This document shows positions 32,298 through 40,716 of a DNA stretch of 42,429 bases, in pieces. The stretch is from Pseudonocardia sp. (GTDB lineage Bacteria; Actinomycetota; Actinomycetes; Mycobacteriales; Pseudonocardiaceae), in assembly GCA_030451825.1 (NCBI GenBank), contig JAKDNL010000006.1, positions 1-42,429 on the forward strand. Reading direction: 5' to 3'. The notes under the pieces were generated by a model. The model did not search any database. It saw only the letters and a list, made by a program, of their open reading frames with translations, and had not been told where the DNA came from. Both the position numbers and the translations under genes were made by a program. Every line of letters begins with the position of its first letter. The stretch's first letter is position 1.

Positions 32298-33634
32298 TGG
32301 CACGGACGCGACGCAGTGCGGCGATCGCCATGATCGCGACCTGCACGGTCTCGCTCACCGCGTGCAGCTACGGCGGCCTGAACGACTTCACGCTGCCCGG
32401 CGTGCCGGGCCAGGCCGACGGCGCCTACACCGTGCAGATCGAGCTGGCGAACGTCGCCGACCTGGTGCCGAACAACCCGGTCCGGGTCGGTGACCACCCG
32501 GTCGGGAACATCACCGACGTCCAGCTCGAGGGCTGGAACGCCGTGGTGACGGTCTCGCTCAACCCGGGCGTGGAGCTCCCGGCCAACGTGCAGGCGCGGA
32601 TCGGCCAGGCCTCGCTGCTCGGCGCGAAGTTCGTCGAGCTGACCCCACCGACCGACGAGCCGGCGACCGGCCGGCTGACCGACGGCGCCCGGATCGGACT
32701 CGAGCGGTCGGGCAAGTACCCCGAGACCGAGGAGGTGCTGGCGGCCGTGGCGACGCTGCTCAACGGCGGGAACCTGCAGAACCTGAAGACGATCACCGGT
32801 GAGCTGAACAAGGCGCTCGGTGGCCATACCGAGGACTTCCGCAGCCTGCTGACCGAGCTGGAGACCTTCAGCCGCGGGCTGGACGACCAGAAGCAGGACA
32901 TCGTCCGCGCCATCGACGGCATCGACCGCCTCGCGGCCAGTCTCGCCGAGCAGGACCAGGTCATCGACGGTGCGCTGCAGTCGATCCCGCCGGCGCTGAC
33001 GGTGCTCAACCGGGAGCGGGAGAACCTCACGGACACGCTGGTGGCGCTCGGCGAGTTCGGCAACGCGACGGACGCGGTCGTCTCGGAGAGTTCGGACAAC
33101 CTGGCCCGCAACCTGGACAACCTGACGCCGGCACTGCAGGGGCTCGCCGACGCGAACAACTCGCTGACCGACTCGCTCGGCCTGCTCGGGACGATCATCT
33201 TCCCGCTGCGGAACTTCGGCGAGACGTTCCAGGGTGACTACATCAACTTCTGGCTCACGCTCGACCTGACGCTCGGCACGCTGGACCAGAACTTCCTCAC
33301 CGGCACGCCGATGGAGGGTCAACTGAACCGGCTGCAGGACATCATGAAGGCGGGCGGGAACGCGCTCGAGGCCGCGGACCCGCTGCTCGCGCCGGTCACC
33401 CCCGAGACGCCGGGGGCACCGGTCGGCGAACCAGGCCTGGACCTGCTCGACGGTGCCGTCCCGAACGAGCCGCCGCCCGCTCCCCCGTCCGGGACGCTCG
33501 AGCGTCCGGCTCCGCCGGAGCAGAGCGAGTTCGAGCGCCGGCAGCAACAGCAACAGCCCCAACCGCAACAGCAGCCGGCCGAGGAGCCGTCCGGGCGCGG
33601 TGGCCTGCTCGATGGTCTGACGGGAGCCAACTGA
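32297..33634 (+). CDS. MceE-type lipoprotein
   Basis: 445 residues. The N-terminus is a lipoprotein signal peptide ending in the lipobox LTAC (Cys23), as expected for the MceE (LprK-like) position. The MCE domain follows (YTVQIELANVADLVPNNPVR). The C-terminal tail is rich in Pro and Gln (RRQQQQQPQPQQQPAEE), unlike the neighbouring subunits. The lipid anchor would hold the complex to the outer face of the cell membrane. Confidence 0.95.
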   Translation: MARTRRSAAIAMIATCTVSLTACSYGGLNDFTLPGVPGQADGAYTVQIELANVADLVPNNPVRVGDHPVGNITDVQLEGWNAVVTVSLNPGVELPANVQARIGQASLLGAKFVELTPPTDEPATGRLTDGARIGLERSGKYPETEEVLAAVATLLNGGNLQNLKTITGELNKALGGHTEDFRSLLTELETFSRGLDDQKQDIVRAIDGIDRLAASLAEQDQVIDGALQSIPPALTVLNRERENLTDTLVALGEFGNATDAVVSESSDNLARNLDNLTPALQGLADANNSLTDSLGLLGTIIFPLRNFGETFQGDYINFWLTLDLTLGTLDQNFLTGTPMEGQLNRLQDIMKAGGNALEAADPLLAPVTPETPGAPVGEPGLDLLDGAVPNEPPPAPPSGTLERPAPPEQSEFERRQQQQQPQPQQQPAEEPSGRGGLLDGLTGAN

Positions 33635-33635
33635 C

Positions 33636-34976
33636 GTGATCACCAGGTATGTCAAGGTCCAGATCGCGGTCTTCACCGTGCTCACGCTGATCGCGACGTT
33701 GCTGATCGTCTTCTACTACGTCCGCGTGCCGCAGGTGCTCGAATTCGGCCGCATCGCCGTGACGGCGACGGTGCCGGTGACCGGCGGGTTGTACCCGAAC
33801 GCCAACGTGACCTACCGCGGCTACACGATCGGGACCGTCACCGACGTCGACCTGGATCCGAAGGGCGTCCGGATCCGGATGGCCCTCGACGAGGACCACC
33901 TCCCACCGAGCGGGAGCCGCGCCGAGGTGCACAGCGTCTCGGCCATCGGTGAACAGTACGTCGACTTCGTGCCCCAGGACCCGGCCGCGCCGCCACTGGC
34001 CGACGGTGACCACGTCCCCCTCGCGCTCACCTCGGTGCCGGTCCCGACCGCCGACGTGCTCCAGAACACCGACGACCTCCTCACGTCGGTGGACCAGCAG
34101 AACCTCACGACCGTGCTCGACGAGTTCGCCGACGCCTTCCGCGGAATCGGGCCGGACTTGGGCCGGCTCGTCGACAACACCCGGTTGCTGGTCGACGAGG
34201 CCGACAAGAACTACGGCCCGACCGAACAGCTGATCAACGACTTCGAGGGCTTCGCCGACCCCCAGCTGGCCACCAGCGACTCGATCCGGAACTGGAGCCG
34301 GAACCTGGCCTCGTTCACCGGTCAGCTGCGGGAGAGCGACCCGGAGCTGCGGTCGGTGCTCACCGACGGCACCCGGGCCGCCCAGCAGGCCGACGGCCTG
34401 CTCCGCGACCTCAGCCGGAACACCCCTGCCCTGCTCGGCACCACCGAGGTCCTGACCCGGCTGGCCGAGGCCTACAACGCGCCCCTCGAACAGATCCTGG
34501 TCGTGTACCCGATGTTCACGGCGGGATCGCTGATCGTCGCACCGGAGAGCGAGCCGGGAATCTTCCGGTTCAACTTCGAGACGAACGTGAACCAGCCGAA
34601 CTGCGTGGAGGGATGGATTCCCGCCGGGCAGCCGGGTGGGCCACGGAACGCGATGGAGACCGGTGACATGCCGCTCCCGGCGAACAGCTACTGCAAGCTG
34701 CCGCAGGACGACCCCACCCTGGCCCGCAGCGCCCGCAACCTGCCGTGCTTCGAACCCGGGTCACCCCCCGGGCGTCGTGCGGCGACGATCTTCGAGTGCC
34801 GCGGCTCCGGCTTCAGCCCGACGGCCGCCGGCCGGCTGACGCTGCGTCCGGAGACCGGGCTGAACGACGAGCCGGCGTTCGAACCGCTCGGTGCGATCGG
34901 TGCGGTCAGCACGCCGGCACCACCGTCGGAGTCCATGACACTCGACGGTCTGATGTCAGTCCCGCAACCCTCGTGA
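33636..34976 (+). CDS. MceF-type protein
   Basis: 446 residues from a GTG one base after the mceE stop. It has an N-terminal anchor (VFTVLTLIATLLIVFYYV), an MCE domain (VTATVPVTGGLYPNANVTYR, GYTIGTVTDVDLD) and a helical region. The C-terminal domain has several cysteines (QPNCVEGWIP, NSYCKLPQDD, NLPCFEPGSP), typical of MceF and probably disulfide-bonded. It is the last of the six mce genes; 214 bases then separate it from the mas genes. Confidence 0.94.
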   Translation: MITRYVKVQIAVFTVLTLIATLLIVFYYVRVPQVLEFGRIAVTATVPVTGGLYPNANVTYRGYTIGTVTDVDLDPKGVRIRMALDEDHLPPSGSRAEVHSVSAIGEQYVDFVPQDPAAPPLADGDHVPLALTSVPVPTADVLQNTDDLLTSVDQQNLTTVLDEFADAFRGIGPDLGRLVDNTRLLVDEADKNYGPTEQLINDFEGFADPQLATSDSIRNWSRNLASFTGQLRESDPELRSVLTDGTRAAQQADGLLRDLSRNTPALLGTTEVLTRLAEAYNAPLEQILVVYPMFTAGSLIVAPESEPGIFRFNFETNVNQPNCVEGWIPAGQPGGPRNAMETGDMPLPANSYCKLPQDDPTLARSARNLPCFEPGSPPGRRAATIFECRGSGFSPTAAGRLTLRPETGLNDEPAFEPLGAIGAVSTPAPPSESMTLDGLMSVPQPS

Positions 34977-35011
34977 ACTGCATATCTCGACTGGAGGGCC
35001 CCCGAATGCGA

Positions 35012-35031
35012 GACAGAATAGCGAATATGTC
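35012..35031. promoter_or_regulatory. Candidate operator, GACA-N12-TGTC (site F), between mceF and the mas genes
   Basis: Sequence GACAGAATAGCGAATATGTC, preceded by ATGCGA. The outer arms and spacing match the other sites exactly, but the centre is GC instead of CG. A separate perfect palindrome GACTGTGACAGTC follows at 35042-35054. Together they suggest that the mas genes have their own regulated promoter. Confidence 0.52.
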
Positions 35032-35118
35032 ACCATCAGAAGACTGTGACAGTCGCAACATCAAGGTCCGAACGGACGAGGGCGTCCCGCCGAGCAGGCG
35101 GTGCGGGTGCGCCCCCAC

Positions 35119-35173
35119 ACGGCGCCGGTCCCCGCGTCCCGCTCGCCCCAGGAGCGGGACGATCCGGCGCCGT
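35119..35173 (+). promoter_or_regulatory. Nested hairpin in the leader of mas1
   Basis: An outer 10-bp stem ACGGCGCCGG/CCGGCGCCGT encloses an inner 9-bp stem GTCCCGCTC/GAGCGGGAC with a 7-base loop. Both stems are perfect. It ends eight bases before the AGGAG of the first mas gene. It could be an intra-operon terminator for mce transcripts, or a leader structure affecting mas expression. Confidence 0.55.
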
Positions 35174-35190
35174 CGAACCGAGGAGTTGAC

Positions 35191-35925
35191 GTGGTGAGAA
35201 CCTTCCAGCTCGGCTCGAGGGCGACGAAGCCCCCGGACGAGGACGAGTCGGCCGGCGGCGTGTCGGCGCCGGAGCGGCTGGAGATGCCGTCCGCGGCACC
35301 GGTGCGGACCGGTGCCGACCCGGCCGGGTCGACCGGTGCCGAGTCGGCCGGCGACCACCCGGCCGACGACCACCCGGCCGACGCCGACCCGGCCGACGCC
35401 GACCCGGCCCACGCCCACCCGGCCGACGCCGACCCCGCCCCCCCCGGGCCGAGCCCGGCGGTGCGCCGCGGCGTGCTCGCGGTCTTCGTCCTGATGCTCG
35501 TCGCGGCCGTGGTCGCCGGCCTGCTGTGGAACTCCGGCCGGGCGGCCGAGGCAGACAGGCAGGCCGCCCTGGAGGCCGCCCAGGAGGCCGCCATCGGCCT
35601 CACCTCGATCAACTTCGAGACGGCGGAGCAGGACGTTCGCCGGGTCATCGAGGAGTCAACCGGCGACTTCGGCAATCTGTTCAAGCAGAACCTCGACTCC
35701 TACATCGGTCTGGTGAAGGAATCGAAGATCGCCACCCAGGGCGAGGTCACCGGTGCCGGTCTGGACAGCATCGACGGCGGCACGGCGCGTGTCGTGCTCG
35801 CGGTGAAGGCGAACGTGTCCAACCAGAGCGTGCCCAAGGGTGAGCCCCGCTTCTACCGGATGGTCACCGAACTGGAGAAGAAGGACGGCGAATGGCTGGT
35901 CTCGCGCGTGGAGTTCGTCCCGTGA
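35191..35925 (+). CDS. Mce-associated membrane protein (Mas1)
   Basis: 244 residues from the first of two adjacent GTG codons after GAGGAG; the track ATG-equivalent at 35101 falls inside the leader hairpin region. The N-terminal 85 residues are cytosolic, acidic and Pro/Ala/His-rich, with six pentapeptide repeats. One membrane helix (LAVFVLMLVAAVVAGLLW) is followed by an outside domain of about 130 residues ending DGEWLVSRVEFVP, the typical Mas ending. Mas proteins are encoded after mce genes in actinobacteria and are thought to stabilise the importer. Confidence 0.88.
   Translation: MVRTFQLGSRATKPPDEDESAGGVSAPERLEMPSAAPVRTGADPAGSTGAESAGDHPADDHPADADPADADPAHAHPADADPAPPGPSPAVRRGVLAVFVLMLVAAVVAGLLWNSGRAAEADRQAALEAAQEAAIGLTSINFETAEQDVRRVIEESTGDFGNLFKQNLDSYIGLVKESKIATQGEVTGAGLDSIDGGTARVVLAVKANVSNQSVPKGEPRFYRMVTELEKKDGEWLVSRVEFVP
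35353..35442 (+). repeat. Six 15-bp in-frame repeats in mas1
   Basis: Six consecutive 15-bp units, such as GACCACCCGGCCGAC and GCCGACCCGGCCGAC, encode (D/A)(D/H)PA(D/H/P) pentapeptides. The units alternate His and Asp, which might give a weak metal- or proton-sensitive segment, but this is speculative. Confidence 0.8.
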
Positions 35926-36506
35926 GGGGCCCGGTGGCGCTGCTGCGGCCGGTGGGTCGCGGCGTGAAGTACGTGGGCGGGCTGCCGGCCCGGGCCTACC
36001 GCGCGGTCACCGGCTGGTACCGCGCCAAGCCCCGGCTCGCGACCCGGGTGCTCGCCGGCGCGGCGGCGGGGCTCTCCGTGCTGGCGGTGATGTTCACCGT
36101 GTTGGCGGTCCAGAACGTGCGGACCGACTCCGCGCGGACCGAGGCCCGCGGGGTGGCCGAGAAGGTCGTCCCTGGTCTGCTGTCCTACGACCACCGCAGC
36201 ATCGCCGGCGAGGTCGACGGTCGTGCCGCGCAGGTCGGTGGGAAGTTCCGCGAGGACTACCTCAGCCTCGTCCGGGACATCGTGATCCCGGCGTCGGACC
36301 GCGAGCAGCTGGTCACCCAGACCTCGACGGCCGCGGTCGGTGCGATGCAGGAGGCCGGGCCCGGCCGGGTGCAGCTGCTGATGTTCCTGAACCAGACCTC
36401 CACCAGGTCGAGCCAGGAGGAACCCGCCCTGTCCGGATCCCGGGTGCGGGTCACCATGGAGCGCGACGGCGACAACTGGCTGGTGTCCGGGCTCGACCCG
36501 GTGTGA
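35892..36506 (+). CDS. Mce-associated membrane protein (Mas2)
   Basis: 204 residues if it starts at the ATG at 35892, which has AAGGA six bases upstream and overlaps mas1 by 34 bases. A GTG at 35922 in a GTGA overlap is an equally common arrangement and cannot be excluded. A basic N-terminal region precedes one membrane helix (AGLSVLAVMFTVLAVQNV) and an outside domain ending RDGDNWLVSGLDPV, the same end motif as Mas1. It probably works with Mas1 and the Mce complex. A strong hairpin follows the stop. Confidence 0.87.
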   Translation: MAGLARGVRPVRGPVALLRPVGRGVKYVGGLPARAYRAVTGWYRAKPRLATRVLAGAAAGLSVLAVMFTVLAVQNVRTDSARTEARGVAEKVVPGLLSYDHRSIAGEVDGRAAQVGGKFREDYLSLVRDIVIPASDREQLVTQTSTAAVGAMQEAGPGRVQLLMFLNQTSTRSSQEEPALSGSRVRVTMERDGDNWLVSGLDPV

Positions 36507-36516
36507 TCGTGCGGCG

Positions 36517-36545
36517 CCGGGAGGGGTGTCCGGTTCCCCTCCCGG
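36517..36545. terminator. Bidirectional hairpin terminator between mas2 and the SDR gene
   Basis: A perfect 10-bp stem CCGGGAGGGG/CCCCTCCCGG with a 9-base loop lies in the 65-base gap between convergent genes. Confidence 0.78.
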
Positions 36546-36571
36546 AGGCCGCTGCGTCGGCGCGTGCGCGG

Positions 36572-37369
36572 TCAGTGCCCGCTCATCCCGCCGTCGACGG
36601 CGAGGGTCGTGCCCGTCACGTACGCCGAGGCGGGCGCGGCGAGGAAGAGCATGGCGGCGTCGAGCTCGCGCTGGGTGCCGAGCCGGTTCAGCGGGGACCC
36701 GGACAGGAAACGGTCCAGGGTCTCCTCGGGCATCTCCCCGGTCATCTCGGTGTTCACGAACCCCGGGGCCAGGGCGTTGACCCGGATGCCGCGGCGGCCG
36801 GACCACTGCTGTGCGAGATCGCGGGTCAGGCCGATCAGGCCTGCCTTGCTGGCCGAGTAGGCGGCCTGCGGCAACGCGGAGGCGACCAGGCCGAGCACGC
36901 TCGCGACGTTCACGATCGACGAGCCGGGTGGCATCTGCCGGGCGCACGCCTGCGCCATCCAGTACGACCCGGACAGGTTCACGTCGAGCACCCGGCGGAA
37001 GTCGGCCGGCGACTCGCGCAGGGCGGGTACGACGGTGCTGACGCCGGCGTTGTTGATCAGCACGTCGATCCGGCCGAACCGCTCGAGGGCCGACGCGGCG
37101 ACCCGCTCGCAGTCGTCCGGCTCGGCGACGTCGGCGCCGACCGCGAGCCACCGGCGCCCGTGTCCGCCCACACCGGCACCGGTTCCGGCCAGGGGGTCGG
37201 TCCGCCGGGCGGCGAGCACCACATCGGCCCCGGCCTCGGCCAGTGCGAGTGCGAAGCCGGCACCGAGCCCGGAGCTTGCCCCGGTGACGACGGCGACCTT
37301 GCCGTCCAGCCGGAACAGGTCCAGCACGGAGGAGCCGGACGTGGGGTGGGCAGGAGTGGATGGCGTCAT
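36572..37369 (-). CDS. Short-chain dehydrogenase/reductase (SDR)
   Basis: 265 residues, classical SDR. The nucleotide-binding motif is TGASSGLG at residues 29-36, then NNAG at 106-109. The catalytic residues are Ser157, Tyr171 and Lys175 (YSASK). The late segment RVNALAPGFVNTEMT and the ending LAVDGGMSGH are usual for the 3-oxoacyl-ACP-reductase-like group. It interconverts an alcohol and a ketone, perhaps a hydroxyacyl-CoA or ring alcohol of the pathway. No clear Shine-Dalgarno precedes the ATG, so the start may lie further in, or the mRNA may be leaderless. It is divergent from the alcohol dehydrogenase at 37605. Confidence 0.92.
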   Translation of the reverse strand: MTPSTPAHPTSGSSVLDLFRLDGKVAVVTGASSGLGAGFALALAEAGADVVLAARRTDPLAGTGAGVGGHGRRWLAVGADVAEPDDCERVAASALERFGRIDVLINNAGVSTVVPALRESPADFRRVLDVNLSGSYWMAQACARQMPPGSSIVNVASVLGLVASALPQAAYSASKAGLIGLTRDLAQQWSGRRGIRVNALAPGFVNTEMTGEMPEETLDRFLSGSPLNRLGTQRELDAAMLFLAAPASAYVTGTTLAVDGGMSGH

Positions 37370-37453
37370 GTTACGGATCGTGTCATATGTAGCGATAGAA
37401 GTACTTGGAAAGTCGCTGAACAGGTATTACTGTAGATCGACGAGAAGATGCGA

Positions 37454-37473
37454 GACAAACTCGCTCAGGCGTC
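37454..37473. promoter_or_regulatory. Weak GACA-N12-TGTC-like site (site G) upstream of the alcohol dehydrogenase
   Basis: Sequence GACAAACTCGCTCAGGCGTC, with CGTC for TGTC and a GC centre. The left flank ATGCGA-GACA is identical to that of site F. It lies 131 bases before the dehydrogenase ATG in a 235-base gap (37370-37604). The gap is AT-richer on its left side (for example GTCATATGTAGCGATAG) and otherwise shows no gene. Confidence 0.33.
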
Positions 37474-37604
37474 TTGACCGACATACCTACGAGTTTTAGG
37501 CTTCCAGCGCTCCGTTGGAACGGGTACGGCTCGGTGCCGGCCGCGCCCACGTGGCCGACCGGCCCCGGAGTGGAACCGCGCATCCCCCGAGAGGAACGAA
37601 GACA

Positions 37605-38717
37605 ATGAAGTCGAGAGCAGCTGTCCTGTGGGAGGCCCCCGGCGAGTGGGACATCGTCGAGGTCGATGTCGACGAGCCCAAGGACCACGAGGTCCTCGTG
37701 CGGTACGTCTCCGCGGGCCTGTGCCACTCCGACGACCACCTCACCAAGGGTGACGTGCCGTCCGCGCACTACCCCTACTGCGGAGGTCACGAGGGCGCCG
37801 GGATCATCGAGAAGGTCGGCTCCGGGGTCCGCGACCTCGAGGTCGGCGACCACTTCGTCGCCAGCTTCATCCCCGGATGCGGGCGGTGCCGGTGGTGCGC
37901 GGAGGGCAAGCAGAACCTTTGTGACAACGGCGCCTTCATGATGACCGGCACCCAGCTCGACGGGACGTTCCGGCTGCACCACGGCGACACCGACATCGCC
38001 CAGTGCTCGCTGGTCTCGACGTTCTCCGAGTACAGCGTGATCCCCGAGTGGGGTGCGATCAAGATCGACAAGAGCATCCCGCTCGAGTCCGCGGCGCTGG
38101 TCGGATGCGGTATCCCCACCGGGTGGGGGTCTGCCGTGAACGCCGGCCAGGTCCGGCCGGGCCAGGTCGTGATCGTCATGGGCGTCGGCGGGATCGGCAT
38201 CAACGCGGTGCAGGGCGCCAAGCACGCCGGAGCGCTGCGCGTCATCGCGGTCGACCCGGTGCCGTTCAAGCAGGAGAGCGCTCTCAAGCTCGGTGCGACC
38301 GACGCTGTGGGGAACATGGTCGAGGCGACCGCGCTCGCGAAGGAACTGACCAACGGGCAGGGCGCCGACTGCGCGATCGTCAGCGTCGGCGTCGCGACCG
38401 GCGAGCACGTCGCCGAGGCGTTCGCGTCCGTGCGCAAGGACGGCATCGTCGTCCTCACCGCGGTGGCGAACTACACGACGACCGGCATCCCGGTGAACCT
38501 GATGGAACTCGCGATGTACCAGAAGCGGATCCAGGGAGCCCTGTTCGGGATGTCCTCTCCGACCCGGGACGTGCCCTACTTCCTGAACATGTACCAGCAG
38601 GGCTTCCTGCGTCTCGACGAGCTCGTGACCCGACGGTACAAGCTGGAGGAGATCAACCAGGGTTACGCCGACATGCACGCCGGCGTGAACCTGCGCGGAG
38701 TCATCGACTTCGCGTGA
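37605..38717 (+). CDS. Zinc-dependent alcohol dehydrogenase, NDMA-dependent (mycofactocin-associated) type
   Basis: 370 residues from the ATG at 37605, which has GAGAGGAA upstream. Catalytic zinc ligands are Cys40 (GLCHSDDH) and His62-Glu63 (GGHEGAG). The structural zinc site is Cys92, Cys95, Cys98 and Cys106 (GCGRCRWCAEGKQNLC). The NAD site is GVGGIGINAVQGAK. The start MKSRAAVLWEAPGEWDI and the overall pattern match the NDMA-dependent alcohol dehydrogenases, nicotinoproteins thought to hand electrons to mycofactocin instead of free NAD. The mycofactocin genes are not in this window. It would oxidise an alcohol to the aldehyde used by the aldehyde dehydrogenases. It overlaps the next hydratase gene by four bases. 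Confidence 0.93.
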   Translation: MKSRAAVLWEAPGEWDIVEVDVDEPKDHEVLVRYVSAGLCHSDDHLTKGDVPSAHYPYCGGHEGAGIIEKVGSGVRDLEVGDHFVASFIPGCGRCRWCAEGKQNLCDNGAFMMTGTQLDGTFRLHHGDTDIAQCSLVSTFSEYSVIPEWGAIKIDKSIPLESAALVGCGIPTGWGSAVNAGQVRPGQVVIVMGVGGIGINAVQGAKHAGALRVIAVDPVPFKQESALKLGATDAVGNMVEATALAKELTNGQGADCAIVSVGVATGEHVAEAFASVRKDGIVVLTAVANYTTTGIPVNLMELAMYQKRIQGALFGMSSPTRDVPYFLNMYQQGFLRLDELVTRRYKLEEINQGYADMHAGVNLRGVIDFA

Positions 38718-39499
38718 CCGGCGACGTGCAGGCAGAGGTGACGCTGCGGCGTGCCGGACCGGTGGCGACGGTCGAGCTGGCGAACCCGGGGCGGCGCAAC
38801 GCGCTGACCGGGTCGATGCTGGCCGAGCTGTCCCGGGCCCTGCCCGAGCTCGACGACGACCCCGAGGTCCGGGTCGTCGTCGTGACCGGGCGCGGCGGCG
38901 ACTTCTGTTCCGGTGCGGATCTCTCCGCGGTCGGCGACGACCGCCACCCGTTGGGGGCGATGAACCGGATCAACCGCGCGGCACTTGCACTCCACCGGAT
39001 GTCGACGCCCACCGTCGCCCGGGTCGACGGTGTCGCGGTCGGGGCCGGGTTGAACCTGGCCCTGGCCTGCGATCTCGTCGTCTCCTCGGACCGGGCGCGG
39101 TACTCCGAGGTGTTCGTCCGGCGCGGCCTGGCTGTCGACTTCGGAGGCTCGTGGATCCTGCCGCGACTGGTCGGGATGCACCGGGCGAAGGAGCTGTGCC
39201 TGCTCGGCGAGATCGTCCCGGCGGACCGCGCAGCCGAGATGGGCCTGGTCAAGCGGGTGGTGCCCGCGGAGAAGCTGGACGAGACGGTGGACGGGCTGGC
39301 CGCCCGGCTCGCGGGTGGGCCCGCGGTCGCCATGGCGCTGACCAAACGGCTGCTCGCCGACGGCGGACAGCGCAGCATCGAGGAGGCACTCGACGCCGAG
39401 GCCGCCGCGCAGGCGATCGCGCTGCGCGGTGACGACGCGCGGGAGGCCTTCACCGCGTTCCGCGACAAGCGGGACGCCGAGTTCACCGAGACGCTCTGA
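38714..39499 (+). CDS. Enoyl-CoA hydratase/isomerase family protein (copy 2)
   Basis: 261 residues from a GTG overlapping the dehydrogenase stop (GTGA). Crotonase features are VELANPGRRNALTGSM, the oxyanion-hole segment DFCSGADLSAV, and GVAVGAGLNLALACDLV. The active-site region RRGLAVDFGGSWILPRLVG has aspartate before the glycines, as in PaaG-like isomerases and related subfamilies, so isomerase activity is possible. It is only distantly similar to copy 1 at 8680. Coupling with an alcohol dehydrogenase gene is unusual and suggests a shared pathway. Confidence 0.91.
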   Translation: MTGDVQAEVTLRRAGPVATVELANPGRRNALTGSMLAELSRALPELDDDPEVRVVVVTGRGGDFCSGADLSAVGDDRHPLGAMNRINRAALALHRMSTPTVARVDGVAVGAGLNLALACDLVVSSDRARYSEVFVRRGLAVDFGGSWILPRLVGMHRAKELCLLGEIVPADRAAEMGLVKRVVPAEKLDETVDGLAARLAGGPAVAMALTKRLLADGGQRSIEEALDAEAAAQAIALRGDDAREAFTAFRDKRDAEFTETL

Positions 39500-39508
39500 C
39501 GGGCCCTG

Positions 39509-40562
<1,054 letters not shown>

Positions 40563-40631
40563 GGGACGGCATGGGGTCGGTCGGTGCCGGTCGGTACCGC
40601 ACGGCCGACCGCCCGCACAGCCGATGTCCGT

Positions 40632-40656
40632 GGCGACCGGTGAGGCTCCGGTCGCC
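40632..40656 (+). terminator. Hairpin between the flavoprotein and acyl-CoA ligase 2
   Basis: A perfect 9-bp stem GGCGACCGG/CCGGTCGCC with a 7-base loop lies in the 154-base gap. GTGAGACA, the left half of the shared operator, follows at 40663-40669, but no right half is present at the expected distance. Confidence 0.55.
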
Positions 40657-40716
40657 CATCAGTGAGACAGCCCGGTTCGTTCGCCAGATGCGCACCGCGG
40701 CGCGTGAAGGAGAATC

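Noticed and set aside
32078-33685. A 535-residue minus-strand ORF opposite mceE
   Set aside because: Antisense shadow of mceE, with no start signal and no domain.
40663-40682. Possible eighth GACA-N12-TGTC site before acyl-CoA ligase 2
   Set aside because: The left half GTGAGACA is present, but the right arm reads CGCC instead of TGTC, so it is at most a half site.
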